Assembly: GCF_900101845.1 (NCBI RefSeq) | Contig: NZ_FNAM01000008.1 | Location: 62,001-126,000, forward strand | DNA: 64,000 bases | Origin: Sporomusa acidovorans | GTDB taxonomy: Bacteria > Bacillota > Negativicutes > Sporomusales > Sporomusaceae | Direction of reading: 5' to 3' | Part shown: in pieces, positions 23,124-32,601 of the stretch | How the letters are laid out: each line of letters starts with the position of its first letter | Numbering within the stretch: the first letter of the stretch is position 1 | Program-made: the position numbers and the translations under genes | Notes under the pieces: model-generated | The model's input: only the letters and a program-made list of their open reading frames with translations | Databases searched by the model: none | Told to the model about the DNA's origin: nothing

Positions 23124-24047
23124 ATGTATGTTCATTTGCTATTAATTCTTGTTGCTTTTATATGGGGCTTAAATCCTCCGGCAATGAAAATCGGGCTTAT
23201 TCACATTCCGCCAATGCCGTATAGCGCTGTGCGTCTTTTTGCCGCTTTAGCTGTTGGCTGGCTGATCTTTCCTCGCTTATGTAAATGGGTTCCATTAAGA
23301 CAGCAAGATAAAAAAACACTGTTCATTTCCGGTTTAGGTTTTTTCTTTTTTCATCTTTTCTTTACTTTTGGGCTACAACTCACTACGGCAGGTAATGCGG
23401 CGCTTATTTTGGGTTGCCTCCCGGTCAGTATTGCCATTATAAATCACTTTCACCGGTTTGATAGTATTAAACCAGATGTTGCTAAAGGCATTGTTCTTTC
23501 CTTGCTAGGTGTTGTTTTGATGGTAGCCGGGACTGGAAAAACAATAAGTTTTTCCGGCGATCATATTGGGGGGGCTTTGCTGATTTTAGCGGCACAAATA
23601 AGCTATGGTTATTTTACAGTTTTTTCACGACCGTTATCTACTACCTACTCAGTTTATCAGATTACCACTTATGTTCTAATTATTGCAACCGGTCTCTTTG
23701 GACTTGTTTCCCTGCCCTCCATGCTAGCCGTTGATTGGCAGGCAATACCGTGGCCAGGCTGGGCCAGCGCCTTTTACTCAGGCATTTTCCCGCTATGCCT
23801 GGCAAATTGTCTCTGGATATGGGGAACAGCTAAAGCTGGCAGTACTACTGCATCTTTATATTTTAATTTATCACCAGTCTTCACTGTTGCAGCAGGTTAT
23901 CTTATTCTTGGCGAGACCTTCGGCTGGATGCAATTTTTTGGAGCCGTGGTAATTCTTATGGGCTTATATCTTACCAAGGGCAGAGTACAACATCGGCAAC
24001 AATTAAATCACAATGAGTATGCTAAATCTTGTAATTCGCGAAGGTGA
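23124..24047 (+). CDS. EamA/DMT-family permease
   Basis: 307 residues, ten hydrophobic segments in two EamA repeats (e.g. 'FIWGLNPPAMKIGL', 'FTFGLQLTTAGNAALILGCLPVSIAI', 'SGIFPLCLANCLWIWGTAKAG', 'SPVFTVAAGYLILGETFGWMQFFGAVVILMGLYL'). Exporter of metabolites or amino acids by family. ATG 23124 has GAAGGG upstream; the longer TTG start is within the terminator of the AraC gene. Confidence 0.92.
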   Translation: MYVHLLLILVAFIWGLNPPAMKIGLIHIPPMPYSAVRLFAALAVGWLIFPRLCKWVPLRQQDKKTLFISGLGFFFFHLFFTFGLQLTTAGNAALILGCLPVSIAIINHFHRFDSIKPDVAKGIVLSLLGVVLMVAGTGKTISFSGDHIGGALLILAAQISYGYFTVFSRPLSTTYSVYQITTYVLIIATGLFGLVSLPSMLAVDWQAIPWPGWASAFYSGIFPLCLANCLWIWGTAKAGSTTASLYFNLSPVFTVAAGYLILGETFGWMQFFGAVVILMGLYLTKGRVQHRQQLNHNEYAKSCNSRR

Positions 24048-24090
24048 GAAGATGAAAAACGATGATTAGTTATCTTTAGTTTTAGGAGGG

Positions 24091-25891
24091 ATGCATGTGA
24101 GTGCTCAAAAAAACTCATTGGTTGTGAGATTGTTTGAATTTGCCGGGAGTTATCGAATACTTTTTGTATTGTCCTGGATTTTATCAGGGCTTAGTTCTGT
24201 GCTGTCGATAGTTCCCTTTATCTGCATATGGTTAGTAGTCCGTGATTTATTAAAAGTATTGCCGGATTTTGCACAGGCTGCGGAAATAGTTAAGTATGGC
24301 TGGCTGGCTGGCGGTAAGCTTTGCCGTTGCCAGTATTGCTTTATATTTTGCAGCATCGTTATGCTCCCATTTAGCTGCTTTTCGCGTTGAGAAAAATATG
24401 CGGAAAGCCGCTATGCATAAAATTATAAATTTACCGCTAGGGTATTTTAACACAAATGCCAGCGGAAAGCTGCGAAAAATCATCGATGATAATGCCAGTC
24501 TGACACATGCCTTTTTAGCTCACCAATTGCCTGATGTGTCCGGCGCTGTCGTTATGCCCTTAGCTATTTTGGCAGTTTTCTTTAGCTTTGATTGGCGATT
24601 GGGGCTGGTTTGCTTATTTCCACCTCTGCTTAGCCTGGTTTTTTTGAAAAATATGATGGGCGGCAAGAGAGCCGATCGTATGAATCAGTATATGAATGCC
24701 CTTGAGGAAATGAATACGGCTGCTGTTGAATATGTCAGGGGAATTTCGGTTGTAAAGGTATTTCAGCAAACCGTTTATTCTTTTAAAAATTTCCACGAAT
24801 CAATTGAGAAATATTGGAAGTTTGCCTCGAGTTTCGCTTTATCATGCCGTGTACCCTTTGTGGGATTTATAATCACGATTAACGCCCCCTCCCTGCTTTT
24901 GCTGCCTATCGGTATATTGTTTAGCTTAACGGCAGCAGATTATAAAGGATTCCTTTTGGATCTTATCTTCTACATGCTGTTTGTCCCTTTGTGCGTTGCC
25001 ATAATGAGCAAAATCATGCGTATGGGAGAAAGTATCATGGCGGCCAAAGAGGCCGTTGATCGTGTATATGAAATTATACAGACTGAAACGCTTGCCGAAG
25101 GGAACCTGGATGGATTAATGAAAGATACCGGCATTTGTTTTGAAAATGTGACCTTTACATATCCAGGCAATAAAGAGCCGGCTGTTTATCAGGTGAGCTT
25201 TACCGTACCTCAGGAGAAAACCTATGCTTTAGTAGGTTCTTCCGGCGGCGGCAAAACCACGTTGGCCAGCCTTGTCCCGCGCTTTTGGGATGTAAATGAG
25301 GGCAGCGTTAGAATCGGCGGAATCGATGTAAGGGAGATTCGAGAAGAAGACTTGATGCGAAAAATCGCTTTTGTATTTCAAAATACAAAGTTATTCAAAG
25401 CCAGTCTGTTGGATAATATTTGCGCGGCTAAACCGGAGGCAAGCCGAAAAGAAGCTCTTTATGCAGCGCATCTGGCCCAGTGCGACGATATTTTGGCAAA
25501 GCTGCCGCAGGGAATTGATACGGTTGTGGGAACTGACGGTGTTTACCTCTCAGGCGGGGAACAACAGCGGATTGCGTTAGCAAGAGCCATTTTAAAAGAT
25601 GCTCCGATTATTATTTTAGATGAGGCGACTGCTTTCGCCGATCCGGAAAATGAGTATCAGATTCAAAAAACCTTTGAACACCTGACGAAAGGAAAAACGG
25701 TATTAATGATTGCCCATCGCCTTTCTTCCATTAAAAATGTGGATTGTATCTTAGTCATGCAACTGGGCGAGATTGTGGAGCGAGGTTCTCATGATCAGTT
25801 AGTAAGGCAAAAGGGTGTGTATGCCGGCATGTGGCAGGAATATCAGACCTCCGTTGCATGGAAGGTCGGAAAGGCGGTAGGACATGCTTAA
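24091..25891 (+). pseudogene. ABC exporter half-transporter, frameshifted at a GGCT repeat
   Basis: First frame (GTG 24097 preferred, GGAGGG upstream): VSAQKNSLVVRLFEFAGSY... to AAEIVKYGWLA. At 24298-24312 lies (GGCT)3GGC; with two copies the frame would continue YGWLAVSFAVASIALYFAASLCSHLAAFRVEKNMRKAA, the normal second membrane segment. With three, the frame stops near 24390, and the remaining 531 codons can only start at the ATG inside the repeat. Downstream part is intact: six-helix core, Walker A GSSGGGKTT, signature LSGGEQQR, Walker B IIILDEATAFAD. Partner of the next gene; YbtP/IrtA-like. May be phase-variable. Confidence 0.85.
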
Positions 25892-27632
25892 ATTATTGCA
25901 AAAGAAATTTGCACTCAGCGAAAGCGGGGCAAAGGATTTAATCAAAGGCAGTTTATATAGTGCCTTGGCCGATCTTACTATGATGCTTCCTGTCGGGCTT
26001 TTTATCATGCTGCTGGATGAGCTGTTACAGCCGCTGTTAGGGACAAGCGCTTCAACACCAAACCTGATGAAATATGTGCTGCTTGTTTTCGTAGTGTTTA
26101 TTGTTTTATATTGTTGCCAGTCTTTACAGTATTCCAGTGTATTTATTTCTACCTATACGGAAAGCGCCACAAGAAGGATTAATTTAGCGGAAAAACTTCG
26201 TCAGTTGCCTTTGTCCTTTTTCGGTAAAAGAGATTTATCGGATTTAACGAATACGATTATGGGGGATTGCGCGACATTGGAACATGCTTTTTCCCATGCT
26301 GTTCCCCAATTGTTTGGGGCTATGCTTTCCACACTTGTTATTACCATTGGCTTGCTTTATACGGATTGGCGTATGGGACTTGCCGTATTATGGGTTATTC
26401 CTGCAGCATTTCTTATGATTATTGGTTCAAAATATCTGCAGAACAGGGCCGAGCTTAAGCATTATCAAGCCAAAAGAATTTGTGCCGACGGTATTCAGGA
26501 ATGCCTGGAAACCATCCAGGATATAAAGGCCTGCAGTATGAAAGAACGGTATATAGAAGGATTGGACAAAAAACTGGATGCAGCAGAACAGGCGCATATT
26601 CATTCTGAATTGACCCTGGGTGCTTTTGTGACCAGTGCGCAAGCGGTGTTACGGCTTGGCTTGGCCTCGGTAATATTGGCAGGCAGTGAATTTTTAATTG
26701 CAGGGAAAACCGATTTGCTGACTTACCTGATCTTTTTGATTACGGCGTCAAGATTGTATGATCCTTTGTCCGGAACACTGTCAAATGTTGCTGAAATTTT
26801 TATGGCTGAAATTCCTGTTACAAGAATGCAGGAAATGAAAGCACAGCCAGTTCAACATGGTGAAAAAAATTATAGGCTCAATGGCTATAATATTGAATTT
26901 GACCATGTCGCATTTTCTTATAACACCGCTGAGCCGGTTTTAAAGGATGTTTCTTTCGTGGCAAAACAAGGAGAAGTGACAGCTCTTGTAGGTCCTTCCG
27001 GCGATGGCAAGAGTACTGCTGCAAAACTGGCGGCACGTTTCTGGGATGCAGATTCCGGTAAGATTACGCTGGGAGGCCAGGATATAACGGCAATCGATCC
27101 GGAAGCGCTACTGAAAAATTATGCGATTGTTTTTCAGGATGTCACCTTATTTAATGACACTGTCATGGAAAATATTCGTTTGGGAAAACGTGAGGCAACA
27201 GATGAAGAAGTACGAGAAGCTGCAAGAATGGCTATGTGTGATGAGTTTGTATCGCGTATGCCTATGGGGTATGATACGGTTATTGGCGAGAATGGTTCCG
27301 TATTATCAGGCGGAGAACGTCAGCGTATTTCCATCGCCAGAGCCATTCTTAAAAATGCGCCCATCATTTTGCTGGATGAAGCTACTGCTTCCTTGGATGT
27401 AGAAAATGAAACAAAGATTCAGACGGCCTTGACAGAACTCATTAAGAATAAAACTGTTTTGATTATTGCCCATCGTATGAGAACAGTCGCCAATGCAGAT
27501 AAGATCGTTGTTCTGTCTGACGGATATGTTTCCCAGCAAGGCAAACCCGATGATTTGCTAAAACAAGACGGCTTATATCGTCACATGGTTAAAATTCAAA
27601 CGCAAAATATGGATTGGTCATTATATAAATAA
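25884..27632 (+). CDS. ABC exporter half-transporter (YbtQ/IrtB-like)
   Basis: 582 residues: six membrane segments (1-300), then ATPase with Walker A GPSGDGKST, signature LSGGERQR, Walker B IILLDEATASLD and H-loop AHR. Overlaps the preceding ABC gene by 8 bases, so a heterodimer is expected. With the AraC regulator upstream the set resembles Firmicute siderophore/peptide transport operons; substrate unknown. Confidence 0.95.
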   Translation: MLKLLQKKFALSESGAKDLIKGSLYSALADLTMMLPVGLFIMLLDELLQPLLGTSASTPNLMKYVLLVFVVFIVLYCCQSLQYSSVFISTYTESATRRINLAEKLRQLPLSFFGKRDLSDLTNTIMGDCATLEHAFSHAVPQLFGAMLSTLVITIGLLYTDWRMGLAVLWVIPAAFLMIIGSKYLQNRAELKHYQAKRICADGIQECLETIQDIKACSMKERYIEGLDKKLDAAEQAHIHSELTLGAFVTSAQAVLRLGLASVILAGSEFLIAGKTDLLTYLIFLITASRLYDPLSGTLSNVAEIFMAEIPVTRMQEMKAQPVQHGEKNYRLNGYNIEFDHVAFSYNTAEPVLKDVSFVAKQGEVTALVGPSGDGKSTAAKLAARFWDADSGKITLGGQDITAIDPEALLKNYAIVFQDVTLFNDTVMENIRLGKREATDEEVREAARMAMCDEFVSRMPMGYDTVIGENGSVLSGGERQRISIARAILKNAPIILLDEATASLDVENETKIQTALTELIKNKTVLIIAHRMRTVANADKIVVLSDGYVSQQGKPDDLLKQDGLYRHMVKIQTQNMDWSLYK

Positions 27633-27689
27633 ACCTTATCTTGAGCAAGATAGGACCATCAGTAATGACACGATTATGGAGGTTTTTTT

Positions 27690-28523
27690 ATGAAGATTAG
27701 AGTAACCGTACTATCGGAAAACAGTGTGTTCAGCAATCTGGGAGCGATAGCAGAACACGGCTGGTCTGTTTTCCTGGAAACTAAGCATGGCAATTTTCTC
27801 TTTGATACCGGTCAAGGCAAAGCCTTGCTCAATAATGCGAACGTATTCCGCAAAGATTTATCCTCTATTCAAGGAATTATCCTCAGCCATCACCACATTG
27901 ATCATACCGGAGGTCTATTGGATGCGGTAAAAATAACAGCAACCAAGCCGGTTGACGTTTATGCGCATCCCGGCTTATTCAACGAAGGCTACCTTGCCCG
28001 TTCCGGCTACAAATACATTGGTGTTCCCTTTTGCCGGGCGGCTTTGGAAAGTGCCGGAGCCAAATTCAAATTCAACACGGAATTTACAGAAATTATCCCC
28101 GGGTTATACTTAACGGGAGAGATCCCGCGGGTCACTCCTTATGAACAGGGCGACGACGATATGCTCCTGAAGACTGCCAATGGTTTCGTCAAAGACAAAG
28201 TATGGGATGATCAAAGTATAGTTATTAAAACCGCACAAGGCTTACTCGTCATTTTGGGGTGCGCCCACGCGGGCATTATCAATATTCTCACATATGCCCA
28301 ACAAAAAACCGGCGAAAATCGAATTTATGCCGTAATCGGCGGCACGCATCTCTGGTCGGTAAGCAGGGAGCAGAAAGAAAAATCCCTGGAAGCGTTGACT
28401 GACATGGGTATTGGCCGTCTCGGGGTTTCGCATTGTACCGGCTTCGAAATGAGTATGCGTTTAGCACAGTTATTCGGTGAAAAGTTTTTTAATTGCAATG
28501 TAGGGACAGTTATAGAGGTTTAA
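27690..28523 (+). CDS. MBL-fold metallohydrolase
   Basis: 277 residues. Metal motif 'ILSHHHIDHTGGL' (HxHxDH), further ligands in 'VILGCAHAGIINIL' and 'VIGGTHLW'. It matches the family annotated as 7,8-dihydropterin-6-methyl-4-(beta-D-ribofuranosyl)-aminobenzene-5'-phosphate synthase-like MBL proteins; the real substrate in bacteria is unknown. GGAGG before the ATG. Alone in its transcription unit. Confidence 0.9.
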   Translation: MKIRVTVLSENSVFSNLGAIAEHGWSVFLETKHGNFLFDTGQGKALLNNANVFRKDLSSIQGIILSHHHIDHTGGLLDAVKITATKPVDVYAHPGLFNEGYLARSGYKYIGVPFCRAALESAGAKFKFNTEFTEIIPGLYLTGEIPRVTPYEQGDDDMLLKTANGFVKDKVWDDQSIVIKTAQGLLVILGCAHAGIINILTYAQQKTGENRIYAVIGGTHLWSVSREQKEKSLEALTDMGIGRLGVSHCTGFEMSMRLAQLFGEKFFNCNVGTVIEV

Positions 28524-28687
28524 CCCCCATTAGATTCGTCTGCTGATGCCCCGGTATCCAAGCCGTGGTAATCCAAAGCAAGGAAATGAACAAAAAAATA
28601 TGTACCCGAATGCTTACCTTTCCGTTGGCCTGTACTTGTTTTTCCTGACTGATTGCATATTTTTCATTTACTGGGTATAATATAAGA

Positions 28688-28810
28688 AAAGGACTGACGT
28701 GTCGCAAGCACGCCAGCCCCATAGGTTGTCTAACCGGAAACGGTTAGCTCAGAGTTTTGGTTATCGAAATAACCGCAATCCTTAGGCAGGGGCGGTTATT
28801 TCTGCTTTAT
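28688..28810 (+). ncRNA. Antisense RNA antitoxin (RatA-like), copy 1
   Basis: Textbook sigma-A promoter TTGCAT (28653-28658), 17-base spacer, TATAAT (28676-28681), without any ORF behind it. The predicted RNA folds (CTGACGTG..CACGCCAG; TCTAACCGGAAACGGTTAG) and ends at the hairpin GAAATAACCGC/GCGGTTATTTC (28766-28802), which overlaps the 3' end of the toxin mRNA on the other strand. Confidence 0.65.
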
Positions 28811-28870
28811 AATGATCACAACAAGCGTTGCAAATATCATCAGATACATCGCCTCGAATATTGTCATCAT
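28796..28870 (-). CDS. Type I toxin, holin-like (TxpA family), copy 1
   Basis: 24 residues, MMTIFEAMYLMIFATLVVIIIKQK: the 'T.FEA..LMI.FATLV..I' pattern of putative holin-like toxins, a single membrane helix with a basic end. Very strong ribosome site (GAAAGGGGGTGG) before ATGATG and a -10 box at 28928-28933 (TATACT). The 3' end overlaps the antisense RNA. Expected to damage the membrane when unpaired mRNA is translated. Confidence 0.75.
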   Translation of the reverse strand: MMTIFEAMYLMIFATLVVIIIKQK

Positions 28871-28991
28871 ACCACCCCCTTTCTACAAAGGGTGTGGCCA
28901 ACCGCTCCCTTGACAACCTATATAATTAGTATAGCATATCCTTCCAGTCAAAAAAAGTAAATTTCCGTTCCTTGCTTGGCCGCAACACAGC

Positions 28992-29027
28992 GCCGCCTTC
29001 TTCTGATGAGGGCGGCCTTTTTATTTT
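28992..29027 (+). terminator. Plus-strand terminator beyond the toxin promoter
   Basis: GCCGCCtTC-loop-GAgGGCGGC then CTTTTTATTTT; a near-identical hairpin stands at 41389 behind copy 2 of the toxin locus. Confidence 0.75.
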
Positions 29028-29042
29028 CCCTTGCTGCCTAAT

Positions 29043-29120
29043 TTACTGCTCTTGCTTTTCCCGCTCGCCGCCCAACGCCGGCAGCCGGTCGGCAATCCTG
29101 GCCAGCAGGTGGAAGAATAC
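29043..29120 (-). pseudogene. C-terminal fragment of the 58-residue membrane protein family
   Basis: VFFHLLARIADRLPALGGEREKQEQ-stop, matching the end of the protein at 21038-21214 (VYFFYLL...GRIADRLDRLPSLGGERKNQE). The N-terminus is gone. Confidence 0.6.
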
Positions 29121-29187
29121 ACTACCAAGTAATAAAACCTTACATTCTTTAACACACTAGTAGAAGCGATAAAAAGGAGGAATTTAT

Positions 29188-31785
29188 ATGGTTGACCAAA
29201 ATGGAAATAGCATACCTGACAGAATAGAGATTTTAGTGGAAAACGGTAAAAACGCACTCGCGGAAATGGTCAAACTTAGCCAGGAACAGGTAGATCATAT
29301 TGTTAAAGAAATGGCTCTGACCGGACTGGACAACCATATGCGACTGGCTAAAATGGCTGTCGAAGAAACCAAAAGAGGCGTTTATGAAGATAAAATTATC
29401 AAAAACCTGTTTGCAACCGAATATGTTTATCACAGTATCAAATATCAAAAGACTGTGGGGATAATTGAAGACAACGAAGAAGAAGACTATTTTGAAATAG
29501 CTGAACCGGTGGGGGTAATTGCCGGTATTACACCGGTTACTAATCCTACTTCGACTACCCTGTTTAAAGCCATTATCGCGATGAAAACAAGAAATCCGAT
29601 TGTCTTTGCGTTTCATCCCCATTCTCAGTACTGCAGTGCAGCAGCGGCCAAAGTAATGCGCGACGCTACTATTAAAGCCGGAGCGCCGGAATATTGCATT
29701 CAATGGACCGACGAGCCTTCCTTGGAGGCGACTCAGGCCTTAATGAAGAATGATGGTATTTCCCTGATATTGGCTACCGGTGGTTCATCGATGGTCAAAG
29801 CAGCCTATAGCGCAGGTAAACCGGCTCTGGGTGTCGGACCTGGCAATGTACCCTGTTATATTGAAAAAACCGCAGATATCAAACGGGCAGTGACCGATTT
29901 AATAATGTCCAAGACATTGGACAATGGTATGATTTGCGCCTCAGAACAGGCGGTAATCATTGATACCGGCATCTATGACGCGGTTACGGAGTATATGAAG
30001 AATAATAACTGTTATTTTGTCAATGAGGAAGAACGGCAAAAATTAGAGAAGACTGTTTTCGATGAACATTCAGGCAATGTTAATCCTGAGATTGTTGGCC
30101 GGTCGGCCTGCGCCATTGCCCAAATGTCTGGATTTAAAGTCCCTGCGGACACCAAAATACTCGTGGCTGAATTAGCAGGGGTTGGACCCGGCTATCCCTT
30201 GTCCCGTGAGAAGTTAAGCCCTGTATTGGCCTGCTATAAAGTGGCAGATTCAAATGAAGGCATCCAGCGCGCAGTAGAGATGATCAATTTTGGAGGAGCA
30301 GGACATTCAGCAGTCATTCATTCGAATGATGATGCTGTTATCAATCAGTATGCAAAGCAGGCCAATACTGGCAGAATTATTATCAACCAACCTTCCAGTC
30401 ATGGAGCCATCGGCGATATTTATAACACAAGTATGCCATCGCTGACATTAGGTTGTGGGTCATTTGGCCGCAACAGCACGACAGCGAATGTCACGGCTGT
30501 TAATTTGATTAACAAAAAACGTGTTGTCAAGAGAAGGTACAATATGCAATGGTTTAAAATACCGGAGAAGATATATTTTCAACCTGGTTCTGTTCAATAT
30601 CTCTCGAAGATGCCGAATATTACCAAGGCCTTTATTGTTACTGATAAGACCATGGAAGAGCTGGGATTTGTGGAAAAAGTTCTTTACCACTTGCGCAATC
30701 GGGAAGGCAGGAGTTATGTCCATTCAGAAATCTTTAACGCAGTCCAGCCGGATCCGACTGTCGAAACAGTGTTTAAAGGCGTTGAAACCATCAATAAATT
30801 TCAGCCGGACGTAATTATTGCTCTCGGTGGCGGATCAGTTATTGACGCCGCGAAAGCAATCTGGCTGTTTTATGAACATCCCGAAACCAACTTCGATGAC
30901 CTGCGCATGAAATTTATGGATATCCGCAAGAAAGTGGTGAAGTATCCGCCACTCGGGACAAAAGCCAAATTTGTGGCTATCCCTACTACTTCAGGTACAG
31001 GCTCCGAGGTTTCTTCCTTTACTGTCATTACCGACCCGGAAAAAGAAATCAAATACCCCCTGGCCGATTATGAGCTAACCCCGGACGTCGCCATCGTTGA
31101 CCCGGACTTCGTTCAATCTGTGCCACCCACAGTAACCGCCGATACCGGGATGGACGTTTTAACCCACGCAATTGAAGCTTATGTGTCGGTTATGGCTTCT
31201 GACTATACAGATGCGCTGGCGATGAAAGCCATCCAACTGGTCTTTGACTATCTGCCGCGCGCCTATCAAAACGGAGAGGACAAGATAGCCCGGGAGAAAA
31301 TGCATAATGCGTCATGTATTGCCGGAATGGCTTTTGCTAACGCTTTTTTAGGAATTAATCACAGTTTAGCCCATAAACTGGGTGGGGAATTCCCTATTCC
31401 CCACGGCAAGGCAAATGCCGTACTACTGCCATATGTTATCAGATATAATTCCAGCAAACCCACCAAGTTTAATGCTTTCCCGAAATACGAGCACTATATC
31501 GCCGATGAAAAATATGCGGAGATAGCAAAATACTTAGGATTGAGCAGCCGTACTACCGGAGAAGGCGTAAATAGTCTGATAGATGCCATAAGAGACTTGA
31601 TGAAAAAACTGCACATGCCTTTGACTATCCAAGATTGCGGCATACCGAAAAATAAGTTTTTTCAGGTTTTGGATGAACTGGCAGACAAGGCTTTTGAAGA
31701 CCAGTGCACCACCGCTAATCCAAGATTGCCATTGGTATCGGAATTGAAGGAAATTTATCACCAGGCTTATAAAGGTGAATCATAG
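29188..31785 (+). CDS. adhE: Bifunctional aldehyde/alcohol dehydrogenase AdhE
   Basis: 865 residues. N-terminal CoA-acylating aldehyde dehydrogenase (1-440; catalytic Cys in 'TLDNGMICASEQAV', NAD site 'ATGGSSMVKAAYSAGKPALGVGPGNVPCYIE'), linker, and C-terminal iron alcohol dehydrogenase ('ALGGGSVIDAAKAIW', 'TTSGTGSEVSSFTVI', metal His in 'HAIEAYVS' and 'GINHSLAHKLGGEFPIPHGKANAVLLPYVI'). Converts acetyl-CoA to ethanol, forms spirosomes. AAAAGGAGG before the ATG. Monocistronic with its own terminator, as usual for fermentation control. Confidence 0.97.
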   Translation: MVDQNGNSIPDRIEILVENGKNALAEMVKLSQEQVDHIVKEMALTGLDNHMRLAKMAVEETKRGVYEDKIIKNLFATEYVYHSIKYQKTVGIIEDNEEEDYFEIAEPVGVIAGITPVTNPTSTTLFKAIIAMKTRNPIVFAFHPHSQYCSAAAAKVMRDATIKAGAPEYCIQWTDEPSLEATQALMKNDGISLILATGGSSMVKAAYSAGKPALGVGPGNVPCYIEKTADIKRAVTDLIMSKTLDNGMICASEQAVIIDTGIYDAVTEYMKNNNCYFVNEEERQKLEKTVFDEHSGNVNPEIVGRSACAIAQMSGFKVPADTKILVAELAGVGPGYPLSREKLSPVLACYKVADSNEGIQRAVEMINFGGAGHSAVIHSNDDAVINQYAKQANTGRIIINQPSSHGAIGDIYNTSMPSLTLGCGSFGRNSTTANVTAVNLINKKRVVKRRYNMQWFKIPEKIYFQPGSVQYLSKMPNITKAFIVTDKTMEELGFVEKVLYHLRNREGRSYVHSEIFNAVQPDPTVETVFKGVETINKFQPDVIIALGGGSVIDAAKAIWLFYEHPETNFDDLRMKFMDIRKKVVKYPPLGTKAKFVAIPTTSGTGSEVSSFTVITDPEKEIKYPLADYELTPDVAIVDPDFVQSVPPTVTADTGMDVLTHAIEAYVSVMASDYTDALAMKAIQLVFDYLPRAYQNGEDKIAREKMHNASCIAGMAFANAFLGINHSLAHKLGGEFPIPHGKANAVLLPYVIRYNSSKPTKFNAFPKYEHYIADEKYAEIAKYLGLSSRTTGEGVNSLIDAIRDLMKKLHMPLTIQDCGIPKNKFFQVLDELADKAFEDQCTTANPRLPLVSELKEIYHQAYKGES

Positions 31786-31794
31786 ATTAAATCA

Positions 31795-31833
31795 AATGCC
31801 CCAAGCCATTCTGTCGAGAAAGCTTGGGGCATT
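31795..31833 (+). terminator. adhE terminator
   Basis: AATGCCCCAAGC-15-GCTTGGGGCATT then CTTTATTG. Beyond it (31834-32046) lies a further hairpin AAATATCCT/AGGATATTT but no gene. Confidence 0.85.
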
Positions 31834-32046
31834 CTTTATTGTTTTTTCTATAGCCGTTTTGTTTATATAGCCACGTTTCAGTAACTAAAATACGCATAAA
31901 AAATATCCTATAGAGAGTTCAGTCTTACAGGATATTTCCCATATATACTGTCAAGTTTTTACGGCATTATGGCAAAACAAACAATTTGGGTTTATCCGGT
32001 TCTTGTCCAATATAAAGCTGCATAAAATAATAGTGAGGTGAAAAGT

Positions 32047-32319
32047 GTGTCACTTGTAAATACCGATCCTAAAGAGTTCTCTTTGGCTATAAGTTTACTC
32101 TCTATAGCATTATCTGAAGGTCAAGATGCGAATGAATTAAATTTTATCGGCAATGTATATATCACCATCGGCACCATAATGGTTACTATCTCGGCCCAAT
32201 TATCTGCCCAGGAACCAGACCAAAATAACAACCGTGATGCTCAATCGGCAAATCAGGATATCTTGCGTAAAATTGAACAATTACAAGTACAAATTGATCA
32301 ACTCAAACTTAAAGTGTGA
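32047..32319 (+). CDS. 90-residue protein of unknown function
   Basis: Starts at GTG 32047 (SLVNTDPKEFSLAISLLSIALSEGQDANELNFIGNVYITIGTIMVTISAQLSAQ) with GAGGTG upstream; an in-frame GTG at 32038 is too close to that site. Two moderately hydrophobic helices with 'LSEG.D..ELN.IGN....IG..M.TI.AQ', then a polar coiled-coil tail (ILRKIEQLQVQIDQLKLKV). No family named with confidence. Its stop is followed at once by repeat element B. Confidence 0.65.
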   Translation: MSLVNTDPKEFSLAISLLSIALSEGQDANELNFIGNVYITIGTIMVTISAQLSAQEPDQNNNRDAQSANQDILRKIEQLQVQIDQLKLKV

Positions 32320-32326
32320 TCTATAA

Positions 32327-32447
32327 AAAAGTAGACTTAGCTTCAGGTGGGGTTTTAACTCCATCTGAAGCTAAGTCGCCCTTATCCAGGGACTTGGCCG
32401 CTCTTTAACTCCCACTTTTAGAAGATAGGAGTCTTACTTGTGCAAAT
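32327..32447 (-). repeat. Two-hairpin element, copy B
   Basis: Inverted, diverged copy of 20925-21037. In element orientation: ACTCCTA-TGGGAGT hairpin (32408-32432), AAGTCCCTGGATAAG, then TAGCTTCAGaTGGAGTT/AACcCCAcCTGAAGCTA (32337-32372) ending in TACTTTTTTA. Differences compensate in the stems, which points to selection on RNA structure. Confidence 0.6.
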
Positions 32448-32601
32448 TTATTCATTAAAACAGGAAAGTGCTTTTCCTTTGTAAGAAAAAGCGCTTTTTT
32501 TGCGCCTTTTTGTCCGCTATGCCACCTTAACCGGAACCTCTGGCCAGTATCAAGCGTACAATATTATGTAACCAAGAGAACACAAGCAAGGAGGTGTTTG
32601 A

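Noticed and set aside
24298-24312. ATG inside the GGCT repeat as the true start of the first ABC exporter
   Set aside because: It would remove the first membrane segment that is encoded just upstream in frame once the repeat is shortened; no ribosome site precedes it.
28510-28722. 70-codon minus-strand frame MGLACLRHV...
   Set aside because: It covers the antitoxin RNA promoter on the other strand and has no ribosome site; better explained by the RNA locus.
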